Positions 36,982 through 45,771 are shown, numbered from the stretch's first letter. The stretch: DNA of 64,000 bases from an uncultured Spirochaetota bacterium (GCA_944389415.1 CALXMF010000007.1:58399-122398), one strand, 5' to 3'. Made by a program: numbers and translations. Notes: generated by a model not told the origin, from the letters alone.

Positions 36982-37704
36982 ATGAATCCAGAACATATAC
37001 ATATAATTCTCTGTCGGCCGGAAGAAAGTAGAAATATAGGTTCTGTCTGCAGGGCCATGGCAAATGCAGATCTAAAAATACTGAAAGTGATAGGCCGGAA
37101 ACAAGATTATAATGAAGAGCAGATACGCATATTATCAATCCATGCATATGATATCTGGGAAAACGCACAGTTCTATTCATCGATTACAGAAGCAGGAAGA
37201 GATTGTACCTGTATCGCCGGCACAACACGACGTCCGGGGAAAAAAAGAAAAGATACTCTCATCCTCCCTGAAGAACTTGCACAACGGACTAATACTCTCG
37301 GTGACGGGAAACTCGCAATAGTATTTGGTAATGAACGTACAGGTTTGACTGACCAAGAACTGGAAGAATGTAATATCGGAGTAACTATTCCTGCGAGCGA
37401 ACAATTTGGCTCTCTAAACCTGTCTCATGCGGTCCAAATCATTACCTATACATTGTTTCGACATACTAATACCAGATCACCAGGATATATCCCCATAACT
37501 CGCGATAGGTTGGAAACTACAATCAATATTATAGGTTCCAGTTTACAAAAAATAGGCTTTTTCAGTATTACAGGCAGACCAGAAATGGAACGTTTTTGGA
37601 AAGATATTCTTTCTCGTACCGCATTATCAGAAGGAGAAGCTCAATATATTGAAAAAATATTTACCAAAGCCGCAGGATTAGCTGGCAGGAACAAAAAAAC
37701 TTAA
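36982..37704 (+). CDS. TrmJ-type tRNA/rRNA 2'-O-methyltransferase (SpoU family)
   Basis: The 240-residue enzyme belongs to the SPOUT knot methyltransferases that modify ribose 2'-OH, in TrmJ at position 32 of tRNA. Motif 1 is HIILCRPEESRNIGSVCRAMAN (near 6, its arginine and asparagine pair visible), motif 2 FGNERTGLTDQEL near 115, and motif 3 SLNLSHAVQIITY near 145. The C-terminal helical extension fits TrmJ rather than TrmL. Its end overlaps the convergent sigma-54 activator gene by 4 bases. Confidence 0.85.
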   Translation: MNPEHIHIILCRPEESRNIGSVCRAMANADLKILKVIGRKQDYNEEQIRILSIHAYDIWENAQFYSSITEAGRDCTCIAGTTRRPGKKRKDTLILPEELAQRTNTLGDGKLAIVFGNERTGLTDQELEECNIGVTIPASEQFGSLNLSHAVQIITYTLFRHTNTRSPGYIPITRDRLETTINIIGSSLQKIGFFSITGRPEMERFWKDILSRTALSEGEAQYIEKIFTKAAGLAGRNKKT

Positions 37705-38804
37705 AAAGCAAAAACATCTGATATTTCATCGCCTTCAGACAATCTGACCGCACGCCGAATTCTGTTTTTCAGTTCTCTAACATTTCCAGGCCATTCATAA
37801 CTATACAATTTATTCAGAGCATGCATAGATAAATGTTTTCCACTACCCAAAAGGAAATCATCAATAAGCTGAGGAATTTCTTCCAGACGTTCCCGCAGCG
37901 GAGGAATTGTTACCGTAAACGCCTGAATACGGTAATATAAATCTTCCCGGAATAGTTTTTTACTAATTTTATCCTCAAGATCCGCATTTGTAGCAAACAA
38001 TAATCTCGCATGATTTCTGCACGGTTTTGAACTTCCAACTCGGTAATAAATTCCTTCATCAATTACAGTAAGTAACGAAAGCTGCAACTCAAGAGAAATA
38101 TCTCCTATTTCATCAAGAAACAAAGTACCTTCCCCAGCCTGTTCAAAGAATCCTTTTCTCATCACAGCACCCGTATATGCACCTGCTGTACAGCCAAATA
38201 ACTCGGTTCCAATAATTGACGGAGACAGAGATGTTATATTAACTCCTATGAATGCCTTATCAGCACGCTTCGAAAAACTATGAAGCGTACGTGCTATAAA
38301 AGACTTACCTGTACCGGTTTCACCCCGGAGTAATACAGCATCATCGGCTTCTGCGTATTTTTTCAATAGGGATACATACTGCGTTCCCGGCGTGATCGCC
38401 CCTACATACATTTTAGAGGTTGTGATGCGGTCCCATACCGACACAACAGTAGGAATCAGATTCTCAACACTATCAGGCAGTACAAGATAAGCAGCAAATC
38501 CCTCCGCAGCTATTAAACCTGCCACACTAACAGAATACGACTGAGATAATACAATAACATGCGCAGGATTAAACGAAGCCTTTCGACAGACAGAAATGCT
38601 ATTATGAAACACTAGTTGCTGAGCATCAATGAGTACCACCCCTGTATCAAACAATAGCTGCTGCTGTTCATAATCCGCAAGTGTCGCACAAAAAATCAGA
38701 TGTACAACAGAAGAACAACTATTTCGACACCAATTTATTATCTTCTCCTGCTCTGAAATAACAATCACAACCGGATAACCAGATAAAGAAGCGTGATTAC
38801 TCAT
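37701..38804 (-). CDS. Sigma-54 interacting activator lacking a DNA-binding domain
   Basis: The 367-residue protein has a degenerate receiver-like N-terminus (1-125: an Asp in VVLIDAQQ, but no acidic pair) and an AAA+ sigma-54 activation domain with Walker A GETGTGKS near 160, the sigma-54 contact loop GAYTGA (Y in place of the usual F in GAFTGA) near 212, and Walker B GTLFLDEIGDIS. It stops soon after the arginine-finger and sensor II region (WPGNVRELKNRI), without the Fis-type HTH. It would therefore act from solution or through a partner, as known for FlgR and CtcC. It overlaps the upstream glycosyltransferase gene by 8 bases. Confidence 0.88.
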   Translation of the reverse strand: MSNHASLSGYPVVIVISEQEKIINWCRNSCSSVVHLIFCATLADYEQQQLLFDTGVVLIDAQQLVFHNSISVCRKASFNPAHVIVLSQSYSVSVAGLIAAEGFAAYLVLPDSVENLIPTVVSVWDRITTSKMYVGAITPGTQYVSLLKKYAEADDAVLLRGETGTGKSFIARTLHSFSKRADKAFIGVNITSLSPSIIGTELFGCTAGAYTGAVMRKGFFEQAGEGTLFLDEIGDISLELQLSLLTVIDEGIYYRVGSSKPCRNHARLLFATNADLEDKISKKLFREDLYYRIQAFTVTIPPLRERLEEIPQLIDDFLLGSGKHLSMHALNKLYSYEWPGNVRELKNRIRRAVRLSEGDEISDVFAF

Positions 38805-39552
38805 TTGACTTCTGTTTTCTTATCTCAGAACGTTCCCGTAGTAATATACACCAGTAGAATAAATAGGAAAAAAAACGAAATATTTTTAGCGGATTATGAA
38901 ATAACTCATCATAAAGTTCTCCGCCTCTATCAAACGAGGCTTTTGAGATGTGTTTCTTTTTTTTAGCAAAAATAGACACTGCATCTTTATAATACAAAAA
39001 AAGCCCCGAACGAAATTTTTCTCGACGAACAGAAAACCAACAATCTCTACCAATAACACCGTCACTTAATAAGACTAGAGCGGGAGAAGACTTATATATA
39101 GCAGAAACGATATCCTGTTCCATGCGTTTATGATAGTGTCCAATATATCTCCCAACAATCTGTAAACCGGGATAGGTAATATGTACATTCCGCTCTGCAC
39201 GCAAGATTGTCTTCTTAGTACCACCTAGCAAATATAATGATTTACCGTATTTTTCAAGAATAGTCAGTATTGAAATAACCGTATCAAACGGCTCATAGCG
39301 ATATGGTTTTGTATAGCCTAAAAAAGAAGCGCCTTTTAAAATACTTTTAGATACAGGAATTATCAAATCTGCATTTTTAACACAATTTGCATATTCACTT
39401 TTTTTACGCGCCTTCAGAAGTCCCCAAATAGAAAGAAATATAATCTGCTTAGGACCATCTTTGCTGAGCAATTCTACCAAAGCAGATTCCAATCCATCAG
39501 GAGGTAAAATATCAATAGGAACCCCGGCAACTTCTATTCGCTCAAGAGCCAT
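38797..39552 (-). CDS. WecG/TagA/CpsF family glycosyltransferase
   Basis: The family transfers N-acetylmannosamine or a similar sugar onto a lipid-linked acceptor in surface polysaccharide synthesis. The 251-residue protein shows the NADLIIPVSKSILKGASFLG region near 60, SLYLLGGTKKT near 105, the YIGHYHK segment and a basic, aromatic C-terminus that could sit on the membrane (FRFFSYLFYW). The usual DG pair in this motif is replaced by VS here, which could alter activity. It overlaps rsmE by 19 bases and the sigma-54 activator gene by 8. Confidence 0.75.
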   Translation of the reverse strand: MALERIEVAGVPIDILPPDGLESALVELLSKDGPKQIIFLSIWGLLKARKKSEYANCVKNADLIIPVSKSILKGASFLGYTKPYRYEPFDTVISILTILEKYGKSLYLLGGTKKTILRAERNVHITYPGLQIVGRYIGHYHKRMEQDIVSAIYKSSPALVLLSDGVIGRDCWFSVRREKFRSGLFLYYKDAVSIFAKKKKHISKASFDRGGELYDELFHNPLKIFRFFSYLFYWCILLRERSEIRKQKSNE

Positions 39553-40337
39553 TTTTCTTTCTCCATAATTATAGACTGAACAGCCGCGATGCCATATAAA
39601 GCAGCCGTTTCAACACGAAGGATATTTGTTTTCAAATGAACAGATACAAATCCATGTTCTTGTAACATACTCTGTTCCTCAGCAGAAATACCACCTTCAC
39701 ATCCTACAGCAACAGCAACTACAGAAGGCAAACAAGCGAGACAGGCGTGAAGAGAATTTTCCCCTGCTTCCTGTTCCGAAAGAAAAACAGCACATTTCCG
39801 CTCATCTTTTTCCTGCTCCCACAATGCAATAGCATCTCTTAGAAATAACGGTTTCTGAACTGCCGTCGGCACAGAGGAACCACTTTGCTGCCGAGCCTCT
39901 TTTATAATTTTCTCCCAGCGGACAAATCTGTTACCAGCATCTGTACACTTCAGCTGTGAATATTTTCCAATAACAGGAACAATAGAAACAACTCCTGCTT
40001 CGGTAGCCTGGCGAATAATAAAATCCATCTTCTGCGGTTTGGGTAGAAACTGAAACAGCCAATACCGCACAGGTAATTTCTGTATCAGTCTTGCCTGGAT
40101 TCCTGTTTCAGCAACAGAATCAGTCTGCATGTCAGATGTTGTTAAAACAATGCGTCTTGCCCCGTTATCTATTTCACTTACAGTCATGCAGCACAGTTGT
40201 CCATCGGGAAGACGTACAGAAATCACATCAGAGACTGCAAGCCGCAGAACACGGCATAAGTATTTATAATCCCTGCTGTCGGACAAAACAATTCTGCCAG
40301 AATTATCTAGTCCGACAGGAGCCAAAAACTGCCTCAT
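39534..40337 (-). CDS. rsmE: 16S rRNA m3U1498 methyltransferase RsmE
   Basis: RsmE methylates uridine 1498 of 16S rRNA. The 267-residue protein has the N-terminal PUA-like region (YLCRVLRLAVSDVISV), IIRQATEAGVVSIVPV near 110, and the SPOUT knot motifs AVGCEGGISAEEQ near 212 and TNILRVETAALYG near 240. It starts at the base where ctp ends, so translation is coupled. Confidence 0.93.
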   Translation of the reverse strand: MRQFLAPVGLDNSGRIVLSDSRDYKYLCRVLRLAVSDVISVRLPDGQLCCMTVSEIDNGARRIVLTTSDMQTDSVAETGIQARLIQKLPVRYWLFQFLPKPQKMDFIIRQATEAGVVSIVPVIGKYSQLKCTDAGNRFVRWEKIIKEARQQSGSSVPTAVQKPLFLRDAIALWEQEKDERKCAVFLSEQEAGENSLHACLACLPSVVAVAVGCEGGISAEEQSMLQEHGFVSVHLKTNILRVETAALYGIAAVQSIIMEKEKWLLSE

Positions 40338-41872
40338 TACGGTACAGGTACAGTAGTTGGCGATTCGGTTGCGGACTGTGCAATCACTTCTTGCTTAGCT
40401 GCTTCATTCTGCAGCTCTTTCAGCGTTTTCGCGTTTTTCACTAGCGCGGCAAAATCAGAAGTTTTTAGAATATCGAGCGCCGCACACAACTGAATATCAA
40501 AATCAAGATCGTACAAACTGGCAGGCTTTTTACGCTCTGTTTCAAGCCGTATCAGTCTGCGCAAAGTACGTAGATCAAGAGCATATTCTTTTCCAAGAGT
40601 TTCCGCATACGAAGCAATATCGTCCTCCGTCATGTTAGGATGCTCTTCTATATATGATGCGATAGTCTTATTTTCAAGGAGCGCGACATAAGCGGCCTCC
40701 TGTTCTTCAGAAAAATCAGGAAACAGTATTTCTTTATCTGGAGGAATACCGATTTTATCTATATTTACATCAGACGGTGTATAATAACGGGCGATAGTTA
40801 GTTTAATACCATCCTGATTCGGCAGCGGAATTGGCTGCTGTACAGAACCCTTTCCAAATGTCCGTTCTCCAACAAGATATGCTTTATGATGATCTTTTAA
40901 CGCTCCAGCAAGTATTTCAGATGCGCTCGCAGAGCCTTTATTGATAAGAACCACAATTGGGAGACCTTCCGGCACCGTAGTACTTTTCGGAGATGCCGTA
41001 TATACAGAATTCTCATACGTCAAACGGCTCTTTGTTGAAACGATAGTACCTGAGCTGATAAATTTATCAGCAACATCAGCGACACTCGCAATAAGTCCGC
41101 CGGGATTATTGCGCAGGTCAATTATCAGATTCTTATACCCCGCTGCTGCAAAGGAATCAAGTGCCTCCTGAACACGCGACGCAGTCTGAGGCGTAAATTC
41201 TATGATACGCAGGTAACCGGTTGTATCAATCATCCCATATTTAACAGTTGGAACTTCAATAATAGCCCGTGTCAAAGTTACAGAAAATTCCATTGTTTTA
41301 CCACGGCGGATTGTAAGATCTACAGATGTCCCTTCTTTGCCGCGCAGCATGGTAAGAACATCATCCATTGATATTTCCGCCGTATTCTGACCATCTATAG
41401 CGATGATTAAATCACCAGATTCAATACCGGCTTTAAAACCTGGCCCATCTTCAATAGGAGAAGCCACAAGCACATACGCCGGTTCATCAGCAGTCGATTC
41501 AAAAGCTTTGGTGATAGTAAGTCCAACGCCGCCAAAACTGCCAGAAGTCGTCTCTGACAAATCACGCATCATACTGGTATCAAGATAAGTTGTGTAGGGA
41601 TCTCCAAACGCATTCATCAGACCGGTCATCGCACCTTTGTACAGTTCCGCAGGGTCGGTTTCATCAACATAATTCCGCTGAGCAAATTCAAAAACACTGC
41701 CAAGCAGTTGTATATACTGACGCATCAGAGCATCACGCTCAGCATCAGAAGTTGTATCCGCCGGAGTCTTGGCGAAAGTTTCAGGTGTCAGTAATATAAA
41801 GAAAGAAAGGCATAAAGAAAGAAGTGCTGCACCAAAAGAAATGTGTCCAGCTGAATTTAAAAGTTTTTTCAT
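40337..41872 (-). CDS. C-terminal processing peptidase (S41 family, CtpA/CtpB type)
   Basis: The 511-residue serine protease acts outside the inner membrane and cleaves protein C-termini or signalling proteins. A signal anchor lies at about 10-34, a PDZ domain at about 105-195 (GSFGGVGLTI, GIESGDLIIAIDG), and the protease core carries S316 in GSASASEILAGAL and K341 in FGKGSVQQ. A helical C-terminal extension runs from about 380. I use ATG 41872: a TTGACA-N16-TACAAT promoter ends six bases upstream, so this ATG is at or next to the 5' end of the mRNA. Downstream are rsmE, the glycosyltransferase and the sigma-54 activator. Confidence 0.92.
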   Translation of the reverse strand: MKKLLNSAGHISFGAALLSLCLSFFILLTPETFAKTPADTTSDAERDALMRQYIQLLGSVFEFAQRNYVDETDPAELYKGAMTGLMNAFGDPYTTYLDTSMMRDLSETTSGSFGGVGLTITKAFESTADEPAYVLVASPIEDGPGFKAGIESGDLIIAIDGQNTAEISMDDVLTMLRGKEGTSVDLTIRRGKTMEFSVTLTRAIIEVPTVKYGMIDTTGYLRIIEFTPQTASRVQEALDSFAAAGYKNLIIDLRNNPGGLIASVADVADKFISSGTIVSTKSRLTYENSVYTASPKSTTVPEGLPIVVLINKGSASASEILAGALKDHHKAYLVGERTFGKGSVQQPIPLPNQDGIKLTIARYYTPSDVNIDKIGIPPDKEILFPDFSEEQEAAYVALLENKTIASYIEEHPNMTEDDIASYAETLGKEYALDLRTLRRLIRLETERKKPASLYDLDFDIQLCAALDILKTSDFAALVKNAKTLKELQNEAAKQEVIAQSATESPTTVPVP

Positions 41873-41878
41873 TCCTCT

Positions 41879-41906
41879 ATTGTATGATACCACCCTAATT
41901 TGTCAA
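41879..41906 (-). promoter_or_regulatory. ctp operon promoter, leaderless
   Basis: On the minus strand TTGACA (41906-41901), a 16-base spacer and TACAAT (41884-41879) end six bases before the ATG. This is the clearest of the leaderless candidates because both hexamers are near consensus. Confidence 0.7.
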
Positions 41907-41954
41907 GAAGGCGCAACATATTTTACTCAAGGCTGATTTTCAAAGTGTTTGATT

Positions 41955-41976
41955 TTTTAATGCAGTTTTAATGCAG
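41955..41976 (+). promoter_or_regulatory. 11-bp direct repeat upstream of the diguanylate cyclase
   Basis: TTTTAATGCAG occurs twice with no gap, ending 29 bases before the ATG. It covers the place of the missing -35 box, as activator boxes of the OmpR/PhoB type do. CATACT at 41994-41999 is a possible -10, six bases from the ATG. Confidence 0.5.
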
Positions 41977-42005
41977 AAAATCCTATTTTACAACATACTA
42001 TTTAT

Positions 42006-42896
42006 ATGGAAAGAATTTTAGCCGCAGAAGATGATCCAAGTCTGGTTAGATTACTGGAAATTGAACTATCACATGCAGGATATGAAATCAAGACAGTAAC
42101 TGATGGTATGACCGCGCTTCACTTAGCGATCTCAGAACATTGGGATCTTATTCTGCTTGATATTATGCTTCCGCAGCTTACAGGGATTCAGGTACTGAAA
42201 GAATTAAGACAAACACTGCAAACGCCAATCATTCTGCTTACCGCAAAAAATACCGAACAGGATATTATAGAAGGTCTTGAGGCAGGAGCAGATGATTACC
42301 TGACAAAACCATTCAGTATGGGAGAACTGCTTGCAAGAATCAAAACGTCTCTGCGCCGGGGAACACTGCATAAACACTTACAGGAACTCTCATACAAAGA
42401 TACTCTGACAGGGCTTTTAAATAGAAGAGGTTTTTCAGAAGAAGCAGCACTGCTTCTGAAGGGAAACAACCAGACGCACTGTCGCGTTGCGATTATGATG
42501 ATTGATGTGGATAATTTTAAGAATTACAATGATACATACGGGCATCCGGCAGGGGATTCCGTTTTGCAGAATGTCGCGGCACAACTTTCCGCTGCTGTTT
42601 CAGGTAAAAAAGCACTGCTGTGCCGTTTCGGCGGAGAAGAATTTATTGTACTGTTGCCAGACTGCACGCTGCAAGACGCAGAACAAATCGCGCAAACACT
42701 GCGCGCAGCCGTTGAAGCACTTCATATTCCTTCCGGTACAGGGGCTCAGCTGCCATCTGTAACAGTCAGTATCGGGCTTGCCGCAGCGGCTGTCCAAGAT
42801 GAAAGCCAGCTTGCGCAGTGCGTCAGTCTCGCCGATAAGGCTCTGTACACCGCAAAAACAACTGGCAAAAACAGAATAGTACTGGAAAACAAGTAA
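42006..42896 (+). CDS. Response regulator diguanylate cyclase (receiver-GGDEF)
   Basis: The 296-residue protein makes cyclic di-GMP from two GTP. Its receiver domain (1-118) has acidic E8-D9-D10, phospho-acceptor D52 (LLDIMLPQ), T79 and K101 (YLTKPF). The GGDEF domain has the intact active-site GGEEF at 209-213 and MMIDVDNFKNYNDTYGH near 164. No RxxD inhibitory site precedes GGEEF at the usual distance, so product inhibition may be weak. The PilZ protein at 61711 is a potential effector. The ATG lacks a Shine-Dalgarno. Confidence 0.93.
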   Translation: MERILAAEDDPSLVRLLEIELSHAGYEIKTVTDGMTALHLAISEHWDLILLDIMLPQLTGIQVLKELRQTLQTPIILLTAKNTEQDIIEGLEAGADDYLTKPFSMGELLARIKTSLRRGTLHKHLQELSYKDTLTGLLNRRGFSEEAALLLKGNNQTHCRVAIMMIDVDNFKNYNDTYGHPAGDSVLQNVAAQLSAAVSGKKALLCRFGGEEFIVLLPDCTLQDAEQIAQTLRAAVEALHIPSGTGAQLPSVTVSIGLAAAAVQDESQLAQCVSLADKALYTAKTTGKNRIVLENK

Positions 42897-42952
42897 AATA
42901 TCGGTAAAAATAAATACACAAAAATACTGCCGGGACAGCGAAATTATTCAGT

Positions 42953-43279
42953 TTATTTTTCAACAATAAATCGAATAATTTCCAGAAAATGTTCTGCCTG
43001 CTCAGGTGGTAATTTATAAAAAAGTTCCAAAATTTCCCGGTCTCCTGGTTTTATATTTTTTAAGGATTCTGAAAAGAACTGTTCCGGAGTAACATCCAGA
43101 ACATCACAGATTCTAAAAAAGACATTCATTGGCAAAGAACGCTGCGCCGTTTCTATTTTATTTATATATGACTCATTTTGGCCAAGACTTAAAGACAATT
43201 CACGTGCAGAAATACGCCTCTCATTCCGTAAAAATCTCAATCTGTTACATAAAAAATCCTCTGTCATTCTGTTTTCCAT
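42953..43279 (-). CDS. XRE family transcriptional regulator
   Basis: The 108-residue protein has an XRE-type HTH at about 12-66 (LRFLRNERRISARELSLSLG, then NESYINKIETAQRSL). The C-terminal 40 residues form a helical, charged region that may dimerise (EILELFYKLPPEQAEHF). It is divergent from the exported zinc-motif gene, and two palindromic sites lie between them, so it probably controls itself and that gene. The start could be ATG 43279 or ATG 43267. Confidence 0.88.
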   Translation of the reverse strand: MENRMTEDFLCNRLRFLRNERRISARELSLSLGQNESYINKIETAQRSLPMNVFFRICDVLDVTPEQFFSESLKNIKPGDREILELFYKLPPEQAEHFLEIIRFIVEK

Positions 43280-43322
43280 ACAATGAATTTATTTACCATT
43301 ATATGGGCAGAAGCAATTGACA

Positions 43323-43372
43323 TATTGCCTATTAGGCTTTACAATAAAATAAACATGGTCTGATAGGCAATA
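43323..43372. promoter_or_regulatory. Two operator-like palindromes between the XRE and zinc-motif genes
   Basis: TATTGCCTAT (43323-43332) and its exact complement ATAGGCAATA (43363-43372) face each other. Each is part of an 11-bp dyad: GCCTATTAGGC (43327-43337) and GTCTGATAGGC (43358-43368). Their centres are 31 bp apart, about three helical turns, so two dimers could bind on one face. Confidence 0.65.
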
Positions 43373-43446
43373 ATTAATTATTATTACCTTTAATCGGCTC
43401 TGTTGCAAAAGCAATCTGATAAATTATTTTAACAGGATATATTGTG

Positions 43447-43971
43447 ATGAAAAAATATTCTCTATGCATTTTATTTCTTTATATATCAGCAGTATATTTT
43501 ACCACAGCAGAAACAATTACACGGGAGTGTGGTAAATGCGGCGGCCGAGGCAGCATGATATGCGGTGTCTGTGCAGGCAAAGGCATTCTGCCGGGAGCCG
43601 CATCACGTGGTATACGGGAAAACAAACGATGTCCGAGCTGTACTGGCAGAGGAGTAATCAACTGTACCGAATGTAATGGACGGGGCTGGGAGAGTTTTAC
43701 ATATCAGAATCCCCCAAAACAGGAAAAATACCCCTGCTCAAACTGTAACGGCAGAGGGAATGTTGAATGCCGTCAGTGCAAAGGAGGGGGCAAAATTCTC
43801 TGTAAGTCATGCTTTGGACAGGGATACCGGATAACAAATTACGTGACCGGAGAAAAAGAACCCTGCAACCGTTGTGACGCGAGTGGGTACCAGTCTTGTC
43901 ATGTATGCGGAGGAACCGGACGCACGGACTGCAAATCCTGTAACGGCATGGGATATTTCATAGAAAGGTAA
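43447..43971 (+). CDS. Exported protein of ten CxxCxGxG-type zinc motifs, no J domain
   Basis: The 174-residue protein begins with a signal peptide (about 1-22) and is otherwise built of DnaJ-type cysteine motifs: CGKCGGRG, CGVCAGKG, CPSCTGRG, CTECNGRG, CSNCNGRG, CRQCKGGG, CKSCFGQG, CNRCDASG, CHVCGGTG and CKSCNGMG. DnaJ has four such motifs, folding as two zinc centres; here there are ten, possibly five centres. There is no J domain or peptide-binding domain. It may bind metal or unfolded protein in the periplasm. I use ATG 43447, with AGGA about 10 bases upstream; GTG 43444 is an alternative. Confidence 0.85.
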   Translation: MKKYSLCILFLYISAVYFTTAETITRECGKCGGRGSMICGVCAGKGILPGAASRGIRENKRCPSCTGRGVINCTECNGRGWESFTYQNPPKQEKYPCSNCNGRGNVECRQCKGGGKILCKSCFGQGYRITNYVTGEKEPCNRCDASGYQSCHVCGGTGRTDCKSCNGMGYFIER

Positions 43972-44063
43972 AACTGACTATCGTATCCTGTATTATGAAA
44001 TTCCACCCGTATGGGTAGAAATAAAAGACGCTCCGCAATGAGTTAAAACTAAGGAGGTTATTT

Positions 44064-44348
44064 ATGAAAAAGGTTGCAGTAGGATTATTTGTTTTGCTGA
44101 TTGGGGCAGGATTAGCTGGTGCAACAGATATAAGTTTTGAACAGCAAGGAATGGGACAGATTGCGCAAGTAGAACAGTGCCAGCCAACTGAAAACAATTA
44201 TGTTGTCACTGTTACAGGAGCTGGTGGAACAGAAGAAATTACAGTTGTTGCAACTTCAGCAGCAGAAGCAGAAAAAAAAGCTTTACAAGCATACCAAAAC
44301 AGAACAAGAAGCCGAGGCAGAGTAACTAGCACAATGATAATAAAGTAA
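44064..44348 (+). CDS. Small exported protein, unrecognised
   Basis: This 94-residue protein has a clear signal peptide (MKKVAVGLFVLLIGAGLAGA, cleavage near residue 20). The mature part is about 74 residues, with a beta-rich core (NNYVVTVTGAGGTEEITVVA) and an alanine- and arginine-rich end (AAEAEKKALQAYQNRTRSRG). AAGGAGG lies 7 bases before the ATG, a strong site that suggests high expression. It lies 92 bases after the zinc-motif gene and may share its transcript. No function is assigned. Confidence 0.75.
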   Translation: MKKVAVGLFVLLIGAGLAGATDISFEQQGMGQIAQVEQCQPTENNYVVTVTGAGGTEEITVVATSAAEAEKKALQAYQNRTRSRGRVTSTMIIK

Positions 44349-44373
44349 AATTAACTATTTGAATATACGGTAT

Positions 44374-44424
44374 GTATGTAATAGGGGCAAGAATAGGAAA
44401 TAATTTATTTATTGCCCCACATAC
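44374..44424 (+). terminator. Stem-loop after the small exported protein gene
   Basis: GTATGT and GGGGCAA on one side pair with TTGCCCC and ACATAC on the other, with a four-base bulge and a loop of about 21 bases. No T-run follows directly. Confidence 0.5.
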
Positions 44425-44744
44425 CTATGTCCGGTAAATCATCTGTCTTTCAAGTTACATCACGCAGCAGAAAAGCTGCTGTCTTATCCCTGTATCAGAT
44501 ATCTGTTTCCTCGGAGTTCATATCATACTATTCTTCAATATCTTCTTTCCTCTCGCCGTCTATTCCCCATCAGAACGCATTTCATACAGCGCGGCACTAA
44601 GACACATTCAGAATAGAAATTTTCCTATCACTTTTCTGCAATATGCGATATTTACACAAAGTCCAAAAACAGCATAAGCCGCCTTTATCCCTAATTGCAC
44701 TGGAAAAAACTAACACAAATCAGATGAGAGAAAACTTTTTAAAA
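44425..44744. other. Intergenic region without a supported gene
   Basis: The only local structure is a CAGCAG/CTGCTG hairpin near 44465-44483. A 62-codon frame here has no Shine-Dalgarno and no protein-like composition. A small RNA cannot be excluded. Confidence 0.4.
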
Positions 44745-44816
44745 AGCGGCTGGGGGGAGTCGAACCCCTGTCACAAGCTTGGGAAGCTCGGGTAATAGCC
44801 GTTATACGACAGCCGC
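44745..44816 (-). tRNA. tRNA-Gly (anticodon CCC)
   Basis: The minus strand folds as a full cloverleaf: a seven-pair acceptor stem (GCGGCTG with CAGCCGC), a D arm closed by GTA/TAC, an anticodon stem CGAGC/GCTTG around the loop TTCCCAA (anticodon CCC), and a T loop TTCGACT. The first T-stem pair is an A-C mismatch. CCA is not encoded, and a T-run follows the 3' end. Confidence 0.93.
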
Positions 44817-44944
44817 ATATTGATTACTTTATCCAGAACAGTATTCTTTGTCAAGAAAAAAGCATTGCGATTCGGCAATTACGCACAAAACACACAATTC
44901 TTCCTAATATAGCAAGACTCACACCAGGCGCCACAGGCAGCCGG

Positions 44945-45742
44945 TTATTTTGTATTTCTGCCCCCATACATCTGCTCAAATTCAACCAGAAGCCCGGTCA
45001 GTTGCTCATCAAGATAAGAAAGCGCCTTTTTTCTCAGATTTGCGGGAACGCCATAATACGCTCCTGCTATTCCGCCGGTAATAGCCGCAAGTGTATCGCT
45101 GTCCCCTCCAATAGAAACTGCGTTCCGTATCGCGCTCTCAAAATCAGTCGATTCCATAAATGCTTCTATCGCCTGCGGTACTGTTCCCTGACAGGAGACA
45201 TCAAAAGTATATGAATCACGAATCTCATCAAGAGTAAAATTAAGTGGATAATAATGTTCCGTAATATAAGAACCTATATCCTCTTTTGACATCCCATTTT
45301 TGGCAAAATACACCGCCAGAGCAGTTGCCTCAGCGCCTTTTAGGCCTTCATAATGATTATGTGTGACCACTGTCACTGCAAGAGACAGAAATTTAACCTC
45401 TTCTTCTGTTTTACCGGCAAGCCCGCAGCCGCATACACGCATAGCAGCTCCATTACCCCAGCTGTTATATGGAAGAGGCTCTTCCTCAAAGAGCCAGCTG
45501 GCGAATCTGCTGCCGTAACTGCTAGGATATTCGGTCCCCAGTTTCTGCATCCAATCAATAGTGTTTTTCGGCAATATTTTTATATCATCTTTTGATTCAA
45601 TAAGCGCTTTACCAACCGCTAAAGTCATTATGGTATCATCAGTAAATTCACAGCCATCTGCAAACAGCTCAAAATCTTTACCTTTATAATTATCAAACTC
45701 AAACCGTGAACCTACGATATCACCAATAATAACACCAATCAT
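44945..45742 (-). CDS. ADP-ribosylglycohydrolase family protein (DraG-like)
   Basis: These dinuclear metal enzymes remove ADP-ribose from proteins or small molecules. The 265-residue product keeps both metal-binding motifs: FTDDT near residue 33 and GGDSDT near 213. It also has the N-terminal GVIIGDIVGSRFE and the NNGAAMRV-like segment NGAAMRVCGCG near 97. GGGGGAT is upstream of the ATG. No ADP-ribosyltransferase is adjacent, so its substrate is unknown. Confidence 0.9.
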   Translation of the reverse strand: MIGVIIGDIVGSRFEFDNYKGKDFELFADGCEFTDDTIMTLAVGKALIESKDDIKILPKNTIDWMQKLGTEYPSSYGSRFASWLFEEEPLPYNSWGNGAAMRVCGCGLAGKTEEEVKFLSLAVTVVTHNHYEGLKGAEATALAVYFAKNGMSKEDIGSYITEHYYPLNFTLDEIRDSYTFDVSCQGTVPQAIEAFMESTDFESAIRNAVSIGGDSDTLAAITGGIAGAYYGVPANLRKKALSYLDEQLTGLLVEFEQMYGGRNTK

Positions 45743-45771
45743 AAGAAATCCCCCGTTATTATAGTCGCAAT

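Noticed and set aside
44412..44600. 62-codon plus-strand frame in the gap before tRNA-Gly
   Set aside because: No ribosome site, Ser-rich low-complexity content and no homologous feel.
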